From: an uncultured Chloroflexota bacterium
Lineage (GTDB): Bacteria > Chloroflexota > Chloroflexia > Chloroflexales > Roseiflexaceae
Assembly: GCA_903871975.1 (NCBI GenBank)
Contig: CAIQIY010000572.1
Span: forward strand, 1 to 12,558
Reading direction: 5' to 3'
DNA length: 12,558 nt
The translations under genes and the position numbers were made by a program. Positions 1 to 7,566 of the stretch are shown here, one piece after another. Position 1 is the first letter of the stretch. Each line of letters opens with the position of its first letter. The notes beneath the pieces are model-generated. The model made no database searches. It saw nothing but the letters and a program-made list of their open reading frames with translations, and was not told where the DNA came from.

Positions 1-619
1 ACCAGATACGTGGGTATCCGGCGCCGTCGATCAACGCCGCTTCCTCATAGTCCTTTGGCAGGCTCTTGTAGAACTGCCGCAGCATGAAGATCAGGTAGGC
101 ACTGCCAAAGAATTTTGGGACGATGAGCGGGTAAAAGGTGTCGAGCCAGCCGAATCGGGCAAACGCGATGTATTGCGGAATGAGCGTGACCCAGGCTGGC
201 AACATCATGGTGGCGAGCACCAACAGGAAGACCGTATTCTTGCCCGGTGCCCGCAGGCGCGCAAACCCATAGGCCACCAGCGAGCATGACAGCAATTCAC
301 CGATCATCGCACCGCCGGCGAAGATCATCGTGTTCTTGAAGTAGACGTCAAACCGATTCTGGCCGGTCAGCGCGTCCTGGTAATTCTTCCACTGCAATTC
401 TGCCGGAATCCAGACCGGCGGAAACTTCGCGACTTCTGCCTTGGTCTTGAGCGACGTCGAGATCATCCAACCCAGCGGGAACAGGATGATCAGCACGCCC
501 ATGATGCACAGCGTCGTCGCGATGATGCGAACGATCTGCTCCTGACGCGCCTTGCCAGACAGGAAGCCGCGGCGCGGCGACGCGACAGCGATCGGTACGG
601 CGGATGTCGTCTCGGCCAT
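1..619 (-). CDS. Sugar ABC transporter permease, MalG type (CUT1), partial
   Basis: Inner-membrane permease of a carbohydrate ABC importer; it pairs with the permease encoded just upstream. The first 206 residues are visible and the gene runs off the left edge. Hydrophobic segments can be read at about residues 28-50, 95-117 and 128-152, and the reading ends in the cytoplasmic EAA loop that docks on the ATPase (EEAALIDGAGYPRIW), the signature of the family. Members are about 270-300 residues, so roughly a quarter to a third is missing. The ATG at 619 is supported by a strong ribosome binding site (AAGGAGGAGG) about six bases upstream. It lies 23 bp after the stop of the MalF-type gene, so the two are co-transcribed. 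The substrate cannot be read from the sequence; the neighbouring GH38 enzyme suggests a glycoside or oligosaccharide. The function class is certain, the substrate is inference. Confidence 0.93.
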   Translation of the reverse strand, partial: MAETTSAVPIAVASPRRGFLSGKARQEQIVRIIATTLCIMGVLIILFPLGWMISTSLKTKAEVAKFPPVWIPAELQWKNYQDALTGQNRFDVYFKNTMIFAGGAMIGELLSCSLVAYGFARLRAPGKNTVFLLVLATMMLPAWVTLIPQYIAFARFGWLDTFYPLIVPKFFGSAYLIFMLRQFYKSLPKDYEEAALIDGAGYPRIW

Positions 620-642
620 GGTATCCCTCCTCCTTGATGATC

Positions 643-1650
643 CTAGATCATGCCCTCTTCGTCGGCCTCGTAGTAGACGTAGCGCCGCGACGCCCAGAAC
701 ATCAACAGGGTGAGGATCAGGATGATGATCATCAGGATCCAGGCTTGTGCCGACGCCACGCCCATGCGGTAGCGGCGGAAGGCATTCAGGAAGAGATACA
801 GGTTGTAGAACATGCTGGCGTAGGCTGGCGCGCCCAGGTTGGTGGCACCGCTGATGACATACGCCGCTGTGAAGACCTGCATCGCACCGATCACACCGGT
901 GATCGTGGTGAACAGGATGACGGGTGAGATCATCGGAATGGTGACGTTGAAGAATTGCTGGATGCGCCCGGCGCCATCAATCTCGGCCGCTTCGTACAGC
1001 GATGTCGGCACGCCCTGCAGCGCCGAGAGGAAGATCAGCATGCTGCCGCCAAATCCCCATAGCGACATCAAGGTGTACGATGGAACGACCCAGTTGGGAT
1101 CCTGTAGCCAGCGTGGGCCGCTCAACCCGAGCGGGATGAACCCGCGATCACCGACCAGGCTGCTGATGATCGAATTGATGATGCCAAACTGCGGATTGAG
1201 CAACCAGCTGAACAACAACGCGACTGCTACGCTACCAGATAGCAACGCTGGTAGATAGAACAGCGTTCGGAACATGCCTAGCCACGGAACCTTCTGGTTC
1301 AGCAGGACGGCCAGCAACATGCCGAAGATGATGCCGACCGGCACCGACAGCAAGGTGTAGTAGCCTGTCACCTGCAACGACTTCCAGAAGACGCGGTCGT
1401 CAAAGAGATTGGCGTAGTTCCCCAGGCCCAGCCAGATCGGATCGTTGCGGAAGTCGTACTTGGTCATGCTGTAGTACGCAGTCATCACGATCGGGTAGAG
1501 CGTGAAGACCAGAAAGCCGATGACCCACGGCGAGATGAAGATCCAGAACCACAGCGCTTCGCGCCGCTCGATGTTGCCCGCCGGGATCAACCCGAATAGC
1601 GCCGATCGGCGCCTCGGTCGGCCCGGGGCATGTGTCGCACTGACTGCCAC
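643..1650 (-). CDS. Sugar ABC transporter permease, MalF type (CUT1)
   Basis: Integral membrane subunit of a carbohydrate ABC importer, about 335 residues, the usual size for short MalF-like permeases. Six hydrophobic segments are visible, beginning with FWIFISPWVIGFLVF and ending shortly before the C-terminus. Between the fourth and fifth lies the EAA motif that contacts the ATPase (YEAAEIDGAG, about residues 219-228). A basic N-terminal tail of about 30 residues is probably cytoplasmic. Two starts compete: a TTG at 1677 that overlaps the stop of the upstream gene by 4 bp but has no clear ribosome binding site, and a GTG at 1650 preceded by GAGAGGAG at seven to eight bases. I prefer the GTG; with the TTG the protein gains nine residues. 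It is followed after 23 bp by the MalG-type partner. No ATPase or binding-protein gene is in view. The transported sugar is unknown. Confidence 0.93.
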   Translation of the reverse strand: MAVSATHAPGRPRRRSALFGLIPAGNIERREALWFWIFISPWVIGFLVFTLYPIVMTAYYSMTKYDFRNDPIWLGLGNYANLFDDRVFWKSLQVTGYYTLLSVPVGIIFGMLLAVLLNQKVPWLGMFRTLFYLPALLSGSVAVALLFSWLLNPQFGIINSIISSLVGDRGFIPLGLSGPRWLQDPNWVVPSYTLMSLWGFGGSMLIFLSALQGVPTSLYEAAEIDGAGRIQQFFNVTIPMISPVILFTTITGVIGAMQVFTAAYVISGATNLGAPAYASMFYNLYLFLNAFRRYRMGVASAQAWILMIIILILTLLMFWASRRYVYYEADEEGMI

Positions 1651-1673
1651 TGCTGCGCTCCTCTCCGTTCCCT

Positions 1674-2924
1674 TCAACCCCAGAAACTGACGACCTGCCC
1701 ATCCGATTGCCGTACGTAGATCGCCCGGCCGGCGATCACCGGCGCCGTCGGTGCCAGGCTGGCGACCTCGGTCGACCAGACACGCTCACCGGACGTGGTA
1801 TCGAGTGCCTCGATCTTGGTCGCGGCACCCATGCCACTCACGATGAAGACCCGATCGGTATCGACAGCGGGTAGCGAGACGAAGTTGAGGTCGCGATGCG
1901 ACCATGTCTGCCGCCCGTCACGAACATCGAAGGCGTAGAGCGCGGTAGTGGACTTGGCGAACACCTGGCCGTCGGCGGCGCCGGCTGGTACCAGCGATTC
2001 GCCGGTGATCGCCACCTTCCAGGCAGTGGTGCCGTCATTGCGCTGCAGCGCGACGAGCTCGTCGTCGCTGGCGATGAAGACCAGCTGGCCAGCGATGACG
2101 GGGGCAAAATGAATCGCCGGTGTGGTGGCCTGGGCCCAGGCCAGCCCGCCAGTGCGTCGGTCGAGTGCATAGGTGAATGCGAAATCGGAGATGAAGATTT
2201 GCTCGCCGTCGAGCGCCGGGGCAGCGACGACCAGATCCTGCAGCGCGAAGACCCAACGCTCGGCACCGGTGGCGAGATCGAGCGCGTAGAGCTCTTGCCC
2301 GGCGGCTACGTAGACAACCTCGTCGCTGATCAACGGTGCAGTCAGATGCCCGCCAGTGTAGCCACTGGCCGCACTGCTCAACCGTCGTGGGACGTAACTC
2401 CAGCGCTCGGCACCACTGTCGAGGTCGAGTGCGACGATGCGCCCCTCGTTGGCCGCCTCGATTTTGACGATGACTTGGTCACCAGCGATGGCCGGCGATA
2501 CGTATACCCCGCGGTATGCGTAGGTCCATCGCTCACGGCCACTGGCGATGTCGATGGCCTGGAGCGTGTCGTTCAACTCGATGAGGGCCACCCCCCGCGC
2601 GATCACCGGCGGCGAGCCACCGTCGTCGCCACGTGCGCCACCGATGGTTCGCTGCATCGTGAGCGGCAGGTTCAACGCCGCCGGAGTCGAGCGTGTGCGC
2701 GCCGGGTTCTGCCCCTCCATCGCCCAGTCGCTGCTGCTGCTCTCGCCGAGCTGCGCCGGGCTGAGCGCGGTGTCACCGATGCCGAGATCGGCGGGCGCGG
2801 GGACGTCGACAATCGCCGGTGCTGGTGCCGCGGCCGGCGCTAGCCGGTTGACGGCGAAGATCACCGCACCGACGAGCACGATCACGGCGAACATCCACAG
2901 ACGCCGCTGCTCGAATTCTGTCAC
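1674..2924 (-). CDS. Membrane-anchored PQQ-like beta-propeller repeat protein
   Basis: Predicted extracytoplasmic beta-propeller of 416 residues tethered by one N-terminal membrane helix (about residues 9-25, no lipobox cysteine seen). A Pro/Ala-rich linker follows, then DWAMEGQNPARTRSTP, a typical entry to PQQ-like propellers. I count eight repeats of the type 'aP.i.g..v.v...l.ALD..tG...W', for example ELYALDLATGAERW, which suggests eight blades as in BamB and quinoprotein dehydrogenases. Nothing shows that a quinone is bound; this repeat is often a pure scaffold. The start is the GTG at 2924: it overlaps the lacI stop as GTGA and has AAGGAG seven bases upstream; an ATG at 2954 lacks such a site. 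Its place between the repressor and the permeases, where a solute-binding protein is usual, suggests a role in binding or sensing the substrate. That role is inference. Confidence 0.88.
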   Translation of the reverse strand: MTEFEQRRLWMFAVIVLVGAVIFAVNRLAPAAAPAPAIVDVPAPADLGIGDTALSPAQLGESSSSDWAMEGQNPARTRSTPAALNLPLTMQRTIGGARGDDGGSPPVIARGVALIELNDTLQAIDIASGRERWTYAYRGVYVSPAIAGDQVIVKIEAANEGRIVALDLDSGAERWSYVPRRLSSAASGYTGGHLTAPLISDEVVYVAAGQELYALDLATGAERWVFALQDLVVAAPALDGEQIFISDFAFTYALDRRTGGLAWAQATTPAIHFAPVIAGQLVFIASDDELVALQRNDGTTAWKVAITGESLVPAGAADGQVFAKSTTALYAFDVRDGRQTWSHRDLNFVSLPAVDTDRVFIVSGMGAATKIEALDTTSGERVWSTEVASLAPTAPVIAGRAIYVRQSDGQVVSFWG

Positions 2925-3946
2925 CCTGCAACTCCTTCGCGCCGGTGCGCCCATGTGGTGCTGCCACGCTCAATGAGCCGTGTGCCCATCACTGCCCGCA
3001 CTGCTGGTTGCCCGGGCTCGTCGATGATCCGGCAGATGGTGTGGCTGGCGAGTTGCCCCATCTCGGTGAGCGGCTGGCGAATGGTGGTGAGCGTCGGATG
3101 GTATGTGCTGGCCTGCGGGATGTCGTCGTAGCCGATCACCGAGATGTCTTCGGGGACATTGATGCCGCGCTGGTGCAGTGCGCCGAGTGCCCCGAGCGCC
3201 ATCTCGTCGCTGCAGGCGAAGATTGCCGTCGGCGGCACGGCGAGTTCCAGTAACTGCGCGACAGCACGCTGCCCCGCAGCATTGCTGAAATCGCCGGGAA
3301 CGACGAGTTCGGCATCAAACGCGATGCTGTGCTGGCGTAATGCACAGCGGTAGCCGTTCATGCGAATCTGACTCACCAACACGTCGCTTCGGCCGGTGAT
3401 CAGGCCGATGCGGCGATGACCGAGCCGGATCAGGTACTCGGTGGCGCTGTATGCGCCGCTGTGATTGTCGACACCGATGGTGTTGGCCTGGACGTCGTCG
3501 TGAACGTCGAGCAGCACCGTGGGTACGCCCGATCGTACGAGTTGCTGCGTCTGGTCGATGCTGGCAGAGGTGGGCAGCACCACGATCAATCCGTCGATCC
3601 GCCGGCTGTGAAGCAGCTCGGTGATCGCCTCGATCTGGGGTGCGCCACGCGTCGATCCGAGCAACAGGTGACGACCATGGTCGTGTAATCCCTGCTCGAC
3701 GCCGGCGATGATCTGCGCGAAGAATGGGCTCGTCACCGACTCGACGATGAGGCCGACGAGGTCGGAACGGTCGCGCGACAGCCCCACCGCATGCGCGTTC
3801 GGGTGGTAATCGAGCTCGGCGATCGCACGCAATACCTGCGTGCGTGTGGTCGCCGCGACGAATGGGCTTTTGTTGATGACGCGCGAGACCGTCTGGTGTG
3901 ACACGCCAGCACGTACCGCAACTTCGCGTATCGTTGTACGCCGCAT
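2921..3946 (-). CDS. LacI-family transcriptional repressor
   Basis: DNA-binding sugar-responsive regulator of 341 residues, the normal length for the family. The N-terminal helix-turn-helix (about residues 4-25, IREVAVRAGVSHQTVSRVIN) and the hinge region (about 45-60) are intact. They are followed by the periplasmic-binding-protein-like effector domain, with the usual landmarks SPFFAQIIAGVEQ, CSDEMALGALGAL and SVIGYDD. The start is the ATG at 3946, with GTGGAG six bases upstream. In-frame starts farther up (3985 and above) would add a poorly conserved basic tail. It is first in an operon with the propeller and the two permeases. A strong promoter whose -10 box adjoins a 14-bp palindrome lies 130 bp upstream, so autoregulation and control of the importer are likely. 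The effector is probably a sugar related to the transported substrate or a product of the GH38 enzyme. Confidence 0.95.
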   Translation of the reverse strand: MRRTTIREVAVRAGVSHQTVSRVINKSPFVAATTRTQVLRAIAELDYHPNAHAVGLSRDRSDLVGLIVESVTSPFFAQIIAGVEQGLHDHGRHLLLGSTRGAPQIEAITELLHSRRIDGLIVVLPTSASIDQTQQLVRSGVPTVLLDVHDDVQANTIGVDNHSGAYSATEYLIRLGHRRIGLITGRSDVLVSQIRMNGYRCALRQHSIAFDAELVVPGDFSNAAGQRAVAQLLELAVPPTAIFACSDEMALGALGALHQRGINVPEDISVIGYDDIPQASTYHPTLTTIRQPLTEMGQLASHTICRIIDEPGQPAVRAVMGTRLIERGSTTWAHRREGVAG

Positions 3947-4073
3947 GCGCCGCTCCACTCGTCGTCGGGAATGAGTCCACTGCATCGTGAACCACGATCG
4001 CCGCGCCCCGCCTCCGTCGTGCTGGGCTTGCTGATCGTGATGGTGAGCGCTTGGTTGCCCGATGGGGCAAGCT

Positions 4074-4087
4074 TGTGACGCGTCACA
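4074..4087. promoter_or_regulatory. Candidate LacI-family operator (14-bp perfect palindrome)
   Basis: TGTGACGCGTCACA is a perfect 14-bp inverted repeat. It begins on the last base of the -10 box of the lacI promoter and spans the expected start site, an ideal position for repression. The size and two-fold symmetry fit LacI-family operators, although the central step is GC rather than the more common CG. The TGTGA...TCACA arms also resemble CRP half-sites, but the 4-base spacing is too short for CRP. A lone half-site GTCACA recurs at 4253-4258. Confidence 0.6.
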
Positions 4088-4114
4088 GTATACCAGATCA
4101 CGACGCCATGTCAA
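4087..4114 (-). promoter_or_regulatory. Sigma-70-type promoter of the lacI-transporter operon
   Basis: On the minus strand TTGACA (4109-4114) is followed after 16 bases by TATACT (4087-4092). This matches the consensus at six of six and five of six positions. Transcription would start near 4080, giving a leader of about 134 bases before the lacI ATG at 3946. Confidence 0.75.
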
Positions 4115-4550
4115 GAAATGGAGGGATCACATCAGGGCTGATGCAACGTCGCGGAGCGGAGCAGTACCAGCGTTGTGTGTGGCCTCGCTGCGCGCGTGCC
4201 GCCACTGTCGACCGCTGGCGCTTCCGGCTCTGATGTGGCATCCGCCCTGGGAGTCACACGCAGGCACGAAGGCGAGGCACCGCGGCACCTGGTGCAACGA
4301 CCGGGCCGGCCATCAGCGCTGCACCATACGCGCGTGGTGGTACGAGCGGCACAGGGGTCCATGGTTCGTGATCACGATGCGCGCGCTGGATCGTGCCGCC
4401 CGACCAGCGCACGATCGTGGGGGCGCACCGCACCGCGATCACGCGCCATCCGGCTGTTCCGCACCCGCAGGCCTTCGCGTATGCCAACACCGACACCCTG
4501 CTCTCCTCCCCCCTTCGTGCGCCCCCATCCCTTCGCGCCTTCGCCATCGG

Positions 4551-4581
4551 TTGGAGAGCATCAGCATGTGTGTGTTATGAT
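4551..4581 (+). promoter_or_regulatory. Candidate promoter of the GH38 gene (extended -10)
   Basis: TATGAT at 4576-4581 is preceded by TG one base upstream (TGTTATGAT), the extended -10 form. A weak -35 candidate TTGGAG lies at 4551-4556 with a 19-base spacer. It is the AT-richest point of this otherwise GC-rich stretch. The leader to the GTG start would be about 165 bases. Confidence 0.45.
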
Positions 4582-4609
4582 ATGTGCGGTTGAATGTTCG
4601 GTTCTGGTA

Positions 4610-4694
4610 GCTGAACGATCAGCGGCAGATCACACGCATCCGCGTGCAGGCGCTGACGAGCAAAGGCCGCCGGGCTGCGGGCGGGGCCCCGCAG
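4610..4694 (+). other. Leader of the GH38 mRNA with three small hairpins
   Basis: Three inverted repeats follow one another in the predicted leader. They are GCTGA-ACGA-TCAGC (4610-4623), CACGC-ATCC-GCGTG (4633-4646) and CTGCGGG-N6-CCCGCAG (4675-4694). The first has a central CG and about 14-bp symmetry, so it could instead be a DNA operator. I recognise no known riboswitch in this stretch. Confidence 0.3.
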
Positions 4695-4756
4695 GCGCAG
4701 CATCGGCCAAAGCACTGTCGTGACCACATTGCGGGCGCACAACGAGGAGTTTGACG

Positions 4757-7396
4757 GTGCGGATCTCTGAAATTCTGGTGCTCCACCATAGTCATCTCGA
4801 CATTGGCTACACCCACAGCCAGCCGATCCTCTGGGAATTGCAGCGCGACTACATCGACCAGGCGCTCGATCTGCTTGATGCCACGGCAGACTGGCCCGCC
4901 CTGAGCCAGCCGCGCTGGACGTGTGAGGTCACCATGCCGGTCGAGCGCTGGCTGGCGACGGCACAGCCCCACGATGTCGCACGATTTCGCGGCCATGTCG
5001 CGACCGGCAGGCTCGGGATCTCGGCGATGGCACTCAATACGACGCCACTTTGTACCGCTGAGCAGCTCGCACGCCAGCTTGCACCGACACGGCGGCTGCG
5101 CGCAGCACTCGGTGCGCCAATCCGCACCCTCAATCAGCACGATGTCAATGGCATCCCCTGGGCACTGGCGGATCTCATGATCGACAGCGGCGTTGAACTC
5201 CTCACGATGGCGATCAATATCCACCTGGGCCGCGCCGTCACGCCCCGTCCCGGCGTGTTTCGCTGGCAGGCACCTTCCGGCCGCGAACTGCTGGTGATGA
5301 ACGGCAATCATTACACGATGTTCGATCAGCTGCTGCATTCATGGGATAATCGGGTCGAACGCATGGCCGAGGGCCTGCAGGAGTACACCCGCGTCCTCGA
5401 GCGCATCGATTATCCGTTTGACTTCTTGTACCTCACGTCGACGAATCCCCCCGGACTATGGGACAACTCACCACCGAACGCCGAGGTGGCCCGCTTGATC
5501 CGGGAATGGAACGATGCGGGCTACGAGCCGCGCATTCGCTATGTGACACCCGACGATCTGCTGGCGCGGCTGCGCACCATCCCTGCTGCTGATCTGCCAC
5601 TGCAGCGCGGTGATTGGACCGACTATTGGAATTTTGGGTGTGCGAGTACGGCGTACGAGACGCGCATCAATCAGGGGAGCAAACCGCGCCTGTTCACGGC
5701 GGATTTGCTCGGTGCACTGCGCGCAGGCCCCATCCATCCCGCACGGGCGGACGTGGCACGACGTGCGTGGCAGGCGCTGAATCTCTACGATGAGCATACC
5801 TGGGGCTATGCCAATACCATCCCCGGGCATCCACATGGTCGGGCACAGGAGCGCCTCAAGGTCCATCATGCCTACGAGGGCCGTGAACTCACCGATTATC
5901 TGCTGATGACCGAGCTGGAGGAACTGGCGGGAAATCCGCCGGAGTGGCGTGGTCGGGCCGGCGCGCTGCTGGTCAATCCGGTCGGCATTGCACGCGAAAC
6001 CTATGTGCGCATCCCTGCCGAGTGGCGCGTGGCGCGCAAGTGGCTTCGTGCCGAGCAGTCGGGCTATACCCAGATGTACGAACGCGATGCCGGCGACTGG
6101 TGTGGCCCGATCAGGCTCGCACCGTACGGCTGGTGCCGGCTGTCCCTGGATGCGCTGCCGCCCGCCGAGCCACATCCTGGGATCCGCATCGATGGATGGC
6201 CGGCAACGCCACGCCCGGTCGGCTGGCGTGGTGCACATCAACGGGTCCCAGGCGACCGCGCGACGATCGAGAGTCCGTTTCATCGGTTGCAGTTTGATCC
6301 GGTCACCGGGCGGATTCTTGGCCTGTGGGATATCCAGCAGGGCTGGGAAGTGCTTGATACCCAGTCCCCACTGACATTGTTTGAGTTTGTGCGCGAACGG
6401 ACTGATGGCCTGCATGATGATCGGGTCGAGGCGTACTACGATCGTGATCTGGCGAAAGAGAAACATGATGTCCCGTGCTGGAACGTGGATTGGCGTGCCG
6501 TGCGCGAACGTGCCATGCGGCCACTGGCCGTGCGTGTCGAGCGCGATGCCATCAGTGTCTCGCTGGTCATCGAGCTCGATGCGCCGGGTGTCACCGGCTT
6601 GGTCCAACGGTTCACGCTGCGCGCAGACACACCGTTGATCGAGTGTGTGGTGCGGTTCGAGAAGCTGGTGCGCGCTGAGCCGGAGGCGATCTACGTTGCG
6701 CTGCCGTTGAATCTGCCCGCCGACTGGCGTTGCCACTTCGAGAGCGCTGGCCTGCCGATCGAGCTCGACGCCGATCAGCTGCCCGGCGCGTGTCGCGATT
6801 GGTTCACTGTCGAGAATTATGTCTCTCTGCACGCAGGCGAACGGGGAGTGACGTTGTACTGCCCCGATGCGCCGATGATCCAGGCGGGCGATTTTCACTT
6901 CGGCCGACTGCAGGATAGTATCCCGCGCCAGGCACAACCGGTATTGTTGGCGTGGCCGATGAACAACTACTGGAACACGAACTTCCCGCGGGTGCAGCCG
7001 GGTCAGGTCGAGTTCCGCTATGTCCTCGAGACGCATGGTGCGTTTCGGCCAGCGCATGCTGCTGCCCACGGGCGTGCGGTTGCGACACCGGTGTTTGCCC
7101 ATCCGTTGCACCACGGCGCGCCAATGGCAGATGGCCAACTGATGGTGGTGAGCGGCGATGATGTGCAACTGCTGCACGTCAAACCGGCCGACGATGCACG
7201 GGGCCTGATCATCCGCCTGGTCAACCTGGGCGACCGGCCGACGCTGGCGCGGGTGCGGCCAGGCAACGCATCGGTGACGGCGGCGTGGCTCAGCGATGTG
7301 CTCGAACAGGATCAGACGCCACTCACGGTCGATGCGGGGGCGGTGGCGCTGATGCTGCAGCCACAGCAGATCACGACGCTGCGAGTCTTGCACTGA
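4757..7396 (+). CDS. Glycoside hydrolase family 38-type enzyme (alpha-mannosidase-like)
   Basis: Probable cytoplasmic retaining glycosidase of 879 residues, within the usual 800-1000 of GH38. No signal peptide is visible: the protein opens directly with the core strand and the metal-binding motif HHSHLDIGYTH, where His13 and Asp15 form the family's H-x-D pair. Asp129 in NQHDVNGIPWAL is the best candidate nucleophile. DEHTWG at 345-350 and HPHGRAQ shortly after are further active-site candidates. The C-terminal half is the beta-rich domain seen in these enzymes. The exact motifs differ from classical alpha-mannosidases, and the sequence resembles the bacterial group annotated DUF5054, so the substrate is uncertain. 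The GTG at 4757 is chosen because GAGGAG lies seven bases upstream; the TTG at 4751 is too close to that site. It is divergent from the lacI-transporter operon and probably degrades what that importer brings in. Confidence 0.85.
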   Translation: MRISEILVLHHSHLDIGYTHSQPILWELQRDYIDQALDLLDATADWPALSQPRWTCEVTMPVERWLATAQPHDVARFRGHVATGRLGISAMALNTTPLCTAEQLARQLAPTRRLRAALGAPIRTLNQHDVNGIPWALADLMIDSGVELLTMAINIHLGRAVTPRPGVFRWQAPSGRELLVMNGNHYTMFDQLLHSWDNRVERMAEGLQEYTRVLERIDYPFDFLYLTSTNPPGLWDNSPPNAEVARLIREWNDAGYEPRIRYVTPDDLLARLRTIPAADLPLQRGDWTDYWNFGCASTAYETRINQGSKPRLFTADLLGALRAGPIHPARADVARRAWQALNLYDEHTWGYANTIPGHPHGRAQERLKVHHAYEGRELTDYLLMTELEELAGNPPEWRGRAGALLVNPVGIARETYVRIPAEWRVARKWLRAEQSGYTQMYERDAGDWCGPIRLAPYGWCRLSLDALPPAEPHPGIRIDGWPATPRPVGWRGAHQRVPGDRATIESPFHRLQFDPVTGRILGLWDIQQGWEVLDTQSPLTLFEFVRERTDGLHDDRVEAYYDRDLAKEKHDVPCWNVDWRAVRERAMRPLAVRVERDAISVSLVIELDAPGVTGLVQRFTLRADTPLIECVVRFEKLVRAEPEAIYVALPLNLPADWRCHFESAGLPIELDADQLPGACRDWFTVENYVSLHAGERGVTLYCPDAPMIQAGDFHFGRLQDSIPRQAQPVLLAWPMNNYWNTNFPRVQPGQVEFRYVLETHGAFRPAHAAAHGRAVATPVFAHPLHHGAPMADGQLMVVSGDDVQLLHVKPADDARGLIIRLVNLGDRPTLARVRPGNASVTAAWLSDVLEQDQTPLTVDAGAVALMLQPQQITTLRVLH

Positions 7397-7430
7397 GCAT
7401 TCGCTCGATCAGTCCAGGAACGGTGCCACA

Positions 7431-7458
7431 CCAGGTGCCGACGGAGTTGTCGGCCTGG
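7431..7458 (+). terminator. Hairpin 35 bases after the GH38 stop
   Basis: CCAG and GCCGAC pair with GTCGGC and CTGG around the loop GGAGTT. This gives ten base pairs interrupted by a 2-base bulge. No U-run follows, so it may act as a weak or factor-dependent terminator or protect the 3' end. Confidence 0.35.
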
Positions 7459-7520
7459 CCAAACCACCATCGGGTGCGACGATGGGCCATCCTGGCTCGG
7501 GCTGGTACCTCCGAGGTTGC

Positions 7521-7554
7521 GATACCCGCAGCGTTGTGATCCGCTGCGGGTGTC
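7521..7554. terminator. Strong symmetric hairpin between convergent genes
   Basis: The arms 7521-7533 and 7542-7554 form 13 pairs (one G-U) around the 8-base loop TTGTGATC; ten of them are a perfect ACCCGCAGCG/CGCTGCGGGT stem. It lies 13 bases past the stop of the minus-strand zinc-ribbon gene and downstream of the plus-strand GH38 gene. It could therefore end transcripts from both sides. Neither strand has a T-run after it. Confidence 0.5.
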
Positions 7555-7566
7555 CGCTCATGCCAC

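Larger units (their letters stand above)
3947..4756. other. Divergent intergenic and regulatory region, no convincing gene
   Basis: About 0.8 kb between lacI and the GH38 gene. Besides the features listed separately, it holds a dyad ATCGTG-aac-CACGAT at 3984-3998 inside the lacI leader, and a hairpin TTGCCC-GATG-GGGCAA at 4055-4070. It also holds a perfect palindrome TCGTGATCACGA at 4366-4377, another (CACGATCGTG) at 4410-4419, and a C/T-rich tract at about 4497-4545. Open frames exist on both strands but lack ribosome binding sites, and their translations have the Arg/Pro/Ser/His-rich look of non-coding GC-rich DNA. Confidence 0.5.

Noticed and set aside
4074..4087. The palindrome read as a CRP site
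   Set aside because: CRP needs six bases between TGTGA and TCACA; here there are four.
4141..4233. 30-residue plus-strand frame MQRRGAEQYQRC... preceded by GGAGGG
   Set aside because: The ribosome binding site is about 14 bases away, too far, and nothing in the peptide suggests a leader peptide or known protein.
4254..4547. 97-codon minus-strand frame in the same intergenic region
   Set aside because: Low-complexity Arg/Ala/Gly/Pro translation, no start signal and no recognisable domain.
4062..4580. 172-codon open frame on the plus strand between lacI and the GH38 gene
   Set aside because: It starts over the lacI operator, has no ribosome binding site, and its translation is rich in Arg, Pro, His and Cys with no family character, as in non-coding GC-rich DNA.
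5468..7393. 641-codon minus-strand frame opposite the GH38 gene
   Set aside because: An antisense shadow of a clearly coding frame; no start signal or domain.
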